The translations under genes and the position numbers were made by a program. 7,448 bases of DNA from positions 1 through 7,448 of the forward strand of contig JAZQXT010000081.1 of assembly GCA_045633005.1 (NCBI GenBank), read 5' to 3'. The notes below the pieces were generated by a model that saw only the letters and a list, made by a program, of their open reading frames with translations, had not been told where the DNA came from and ran no database searches. Origin of the DNA: CAG-390 sp045633005. GTDB lineage: Bacteria > Bacillota > Clostridia > Oscillospirales > CAG-272. Each line of letters starts with the position of its first letter. Within the stretch, counting starts at the first letter, position 1. Positions 6,164 to 7,448 of the stretch are shown here, piece after piece.

Positions 6164-6192
6164 TTGATTTTTTGAAATAGATATGGTAAAAT
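6164..6192 (+). promoter_or_regulatory. Predicted sigma-A promoter of the SipW-type surface protein gene
   Basis: TTGATT (6164-6169; 4 of 6) and TAAAAT (6187-6192; 5 of 6) have a 17-bp spacer and TGG before the -10. The surroundings are strongly A/T-rich. The predicted start is near 6199, giving a leader of about 104 nt, the longest in this window. A second -10-like TAAAAT at 6268-6273 has a TGA extension but no -35 box at the right distance, so it is at best a secondary start. Confidence 0.78.
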
Positions 6193-6217
6193 TTATTTGT
6201 ATAAGTATATCAAATGC

Positions 6218-6237
6218 AACATAATGCAAATTATGTT
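6218..6237 (+). promoter_or_regulatory. Leader inverted repeat with GCAA tetraloop
   Basis: AACATAAT (6218-6225) and ATTATGTT (6230-6237) pair perfectly across a GCAA loop, a GNRA-type tetraloop. The element lies in the predicted 5' leader, downstream of the -10 at 6187-6192. As DNA it is also a possible operator for a dimeric regulator. Nearby copies of TGCAA/TTGCAAA (6215-6219, 6225-6229, 6242-6248) add to the structure. The function is unknown. Confidence 0.4.
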
Positions 6238-6302
6238 TCTTTTGCAAATGCTGAGTAAATGATATGATAAAATTTTATGGCTTTACGAGAGGAAAGGAAG
6301 CT

Positions 6303-7448
6303 ATGAAGAAACTGAAAAAGATACTTCTCCCCTTGTTTACGGTGATACTCGTTATCGCAATATCCATAGGTGCAACGCTGGCATACCTTACGGATGAAGA
6401 GTCGGAGACCAACATAATGACCATCGGTAAGGTTGCTATTGACCTACTCGAATATGAGCGCAAAGATACCGCGACCAGCGACGGTGATGCTGTAGTGCAG
6501 GAGTTCCGCGATAACAAGCCCTTGAGCCCCGCCGTTATCGATAAGGATTTTGACTATACCCCCGGCGCAAAGTACGTAGATTGGAAACAGGATGCCGTTA
6601 AGTGGCAGCAGCAGAACGACGATGGCGGCTATACCTCGCCCATTTGGGACCCTGCGAAGATCAACAATGAAGTTGATAAGATGGTCTTTCTTAAAAACAA
6701 GGGAAATTACGGCGCGTACGTCCGCATCTATTTTGCGTTTGAGGCGGGAAACTTCGATACCTTTAACGAATTCCGTGAAATGATCCACCTGAACCTGAAC
6801 GAAACGGGTGACTGGAAGTGGGAATGGATACCTTTCCTCGCTACCAATGCCGAAGGCGGTAAGTATTTTATAGCAAACGCTACTTACAAAAATGAGTTGT
6901 TACCCGACGATTTTACGGATATAACCCTTTCACAGATCGCGCTTGACCCCACCGCAACCAACGCGCACGTAGCCGCATTTGGCGATACCTACGAGGTTTT
7001 CGTAAACGCGCAGGGCATTCAGTCCGCGGGCTTTACCGATCCCGATACGGCACTCGATGAGGGATTTGGCGACAAGCTTCCCTTTGACGACATTACTCTT
7101 GCAACGGGAATAGATCTTAAAACCGCGCTTCATAATTTGAACGGTGATGACTCGGATGCGGCTAACAAGATCACCGACAAGGTTGCGAACATCACCTTTG
7201 GATTTAACAAGGACTATGCCGATAAGGTTGAAGGCTACGAGGGAACTCTCACCAGCGTCGAGCAAGATGCAGAGGTTTACACCTATTACGTTCCCAACGC
7301 CACCAACAATAAAAATTACGACGTTTACGTCCTCGCGGATGATAAGATTTACACTCCCAAGAATAGCAAGGGGTTGTTCGGTGATATGAGTGCTTTGACA
7401 ACCGTTGATACGACCAATATGGACGTTAGTCGTACCGAGAACATGTCT
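6303..7448 (+). CDS. SipW-dependent-signal surface protein with TasA/camelysin-like region and start of BspA-like repeats (3' end outside window)
   Basis: An open frame of 382 codons runs off the right edge. The first 27 residues form a signal peptide of the class processed by the ER-type signal peptidase SipW: KKLKK, a hydrophobic core (7-22), then GATLAYLTD (23-31) with likely cleavage after Ala27. Residues 37-48 (NIMTIGKVAIDL) begin the mature strand seen in TasA/CalY relatives. The next part carries their typical pieces: TPGAKYVDWK (86-95), an NKGNYGAYVRIYFAFE segment (132-147) and FVNAQGIQSAGF (233-244) followed by an acidic DPDTALDEGFGD stretch. From residue 346 the pattern changes: DKIYTP, then LFGDMSALTTVDTTNMDVS (358-376) and ENM, which resembles the first BspA/DUF285 leucine-rich surface repeat. 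A matrix fibre or adhesin role is inferred. Overlapping purine-rich sites (GAGAGGAAAGGAAG, 6287-6300) precede the ATG. No sipW or tasA partner is visible. Confidence 0.85.
   Translation, partial: MKKLKKILLPLFTVILVIAISIGATLAYLTDEESETNIMTIGKVAIDLLEYERKDTATSDGDAVVQEFRDNKPLSPAVIDKDFDYTPGAKYVDWKQDAVKWQQQNDDGGYTSPIWDPAKINNEVDKMVFLKNKGNYGAYVRIYFAFEAGNFDTFNEFREMIHLNLNETGDWKWEWIPFLATNAEGGKYFIANATYKNELLPDDFTDITLSQIALDPTATNAHVAAFGDTYEVFVNAQGIQSAGFTDPDTALDEGFGDKLPFDDITLATGIDLKTALHNLNGDDSDAANKITDKVANITFGFNKDYADKVEGYEGTLTSVEQDAEVYTYYVPNATNNKNYDVYVLADDKIYTPKNSKGLFGDMSALTTVDTTNMDVSRTENMS

Noticed and set aside
6268..6273. Second -10 (TAAAAT) as the main promoter for the surface-protein gene
   Set aside because: No acceptable -35 lies 16-18 bp upstream; the nearest TTGCAA (6242-6247) is 20 bp away. 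The 6164-6192 promoter is much better.
7144..7389. 81-codon + strand open frame inside the surface-protein gene
   Set aside because: It is a shadow frame; the signal-bearing frame from 6303 is open throughout and carries the recognisable motifs.

Overview
The window looks like chromosomal DNA of an anaerobic Gram-positive bacterium of the class Clostridia, probably a gut or rumen lineage of the Oscillospiraceae/Lachnospiraceae/Christensenellales type. This is inferred from the Clostridia-like PurC variant, a two-component KtrAB potassium transporter, a SipW-type signal peptide, a secreted protein with an SH3b domain and paired Tyr-rich 'YG..A..YFGY' modules, strong AAGGAG-type ribosome binding sites, and consensus sigma-A promoters with an extended -10. 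No species can be named from sequence alone.

All genes are on the + strand, in four transcription units. Unit 1 (about 48-858) is a single-gene purC unit with its own promoter and a perfect hairpin terminator. Unit 2 (877-3202) encodes a 729-residue exported protein: a signal peptide, a Cys/His amidase- or protease-like domain, an SH3b domain, a short beta-helix-like segment, and two C-terminal modules that each end in a Tyr/Phe-rich motif. Unit 3 (3205-6133) is ktrB-ktrA followed by a cytoplasmic SGNH/GDSL-hydrolase-like gene. It begins at a fully consensus promoter packed directly against the previous terminator. Unit 4 (6164 to the window end) starts a large surface protein with a SipW-dependent signal peptide and a TasA/camelysin-like region. 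It appears to be entering BspA-type (DUF285) repeats where the window stops.

KtrB forms the membrane path for K+ and KtrA is the cytoplasmic nucleotide-binding ring that gates it. The two exported proteins in units 2 and 4 probably belong to the cell envelope or extracellular matrix. purC is purine biosynthesis and shows no functional tie to its neighbours. No tRNA, rRNA, CRISPR, insertion sequence or attachment site was seen. There is no gene-free stretch over 300 bases; the largest intergenic gaps (811-967 and 6090-6302) are filled by terminators, promoters and leaders.

The window is mostly ordinary core and surface genes. The points most worth a second look are the SipW/TasA-like to BspA-like architecture at the right edge, the SGNH gene in the ktrBA operon, the domain layout of the 729-residue secreted protein, and the uniform promoter design (17-bp spacer, TGG before the -10) in all four units.
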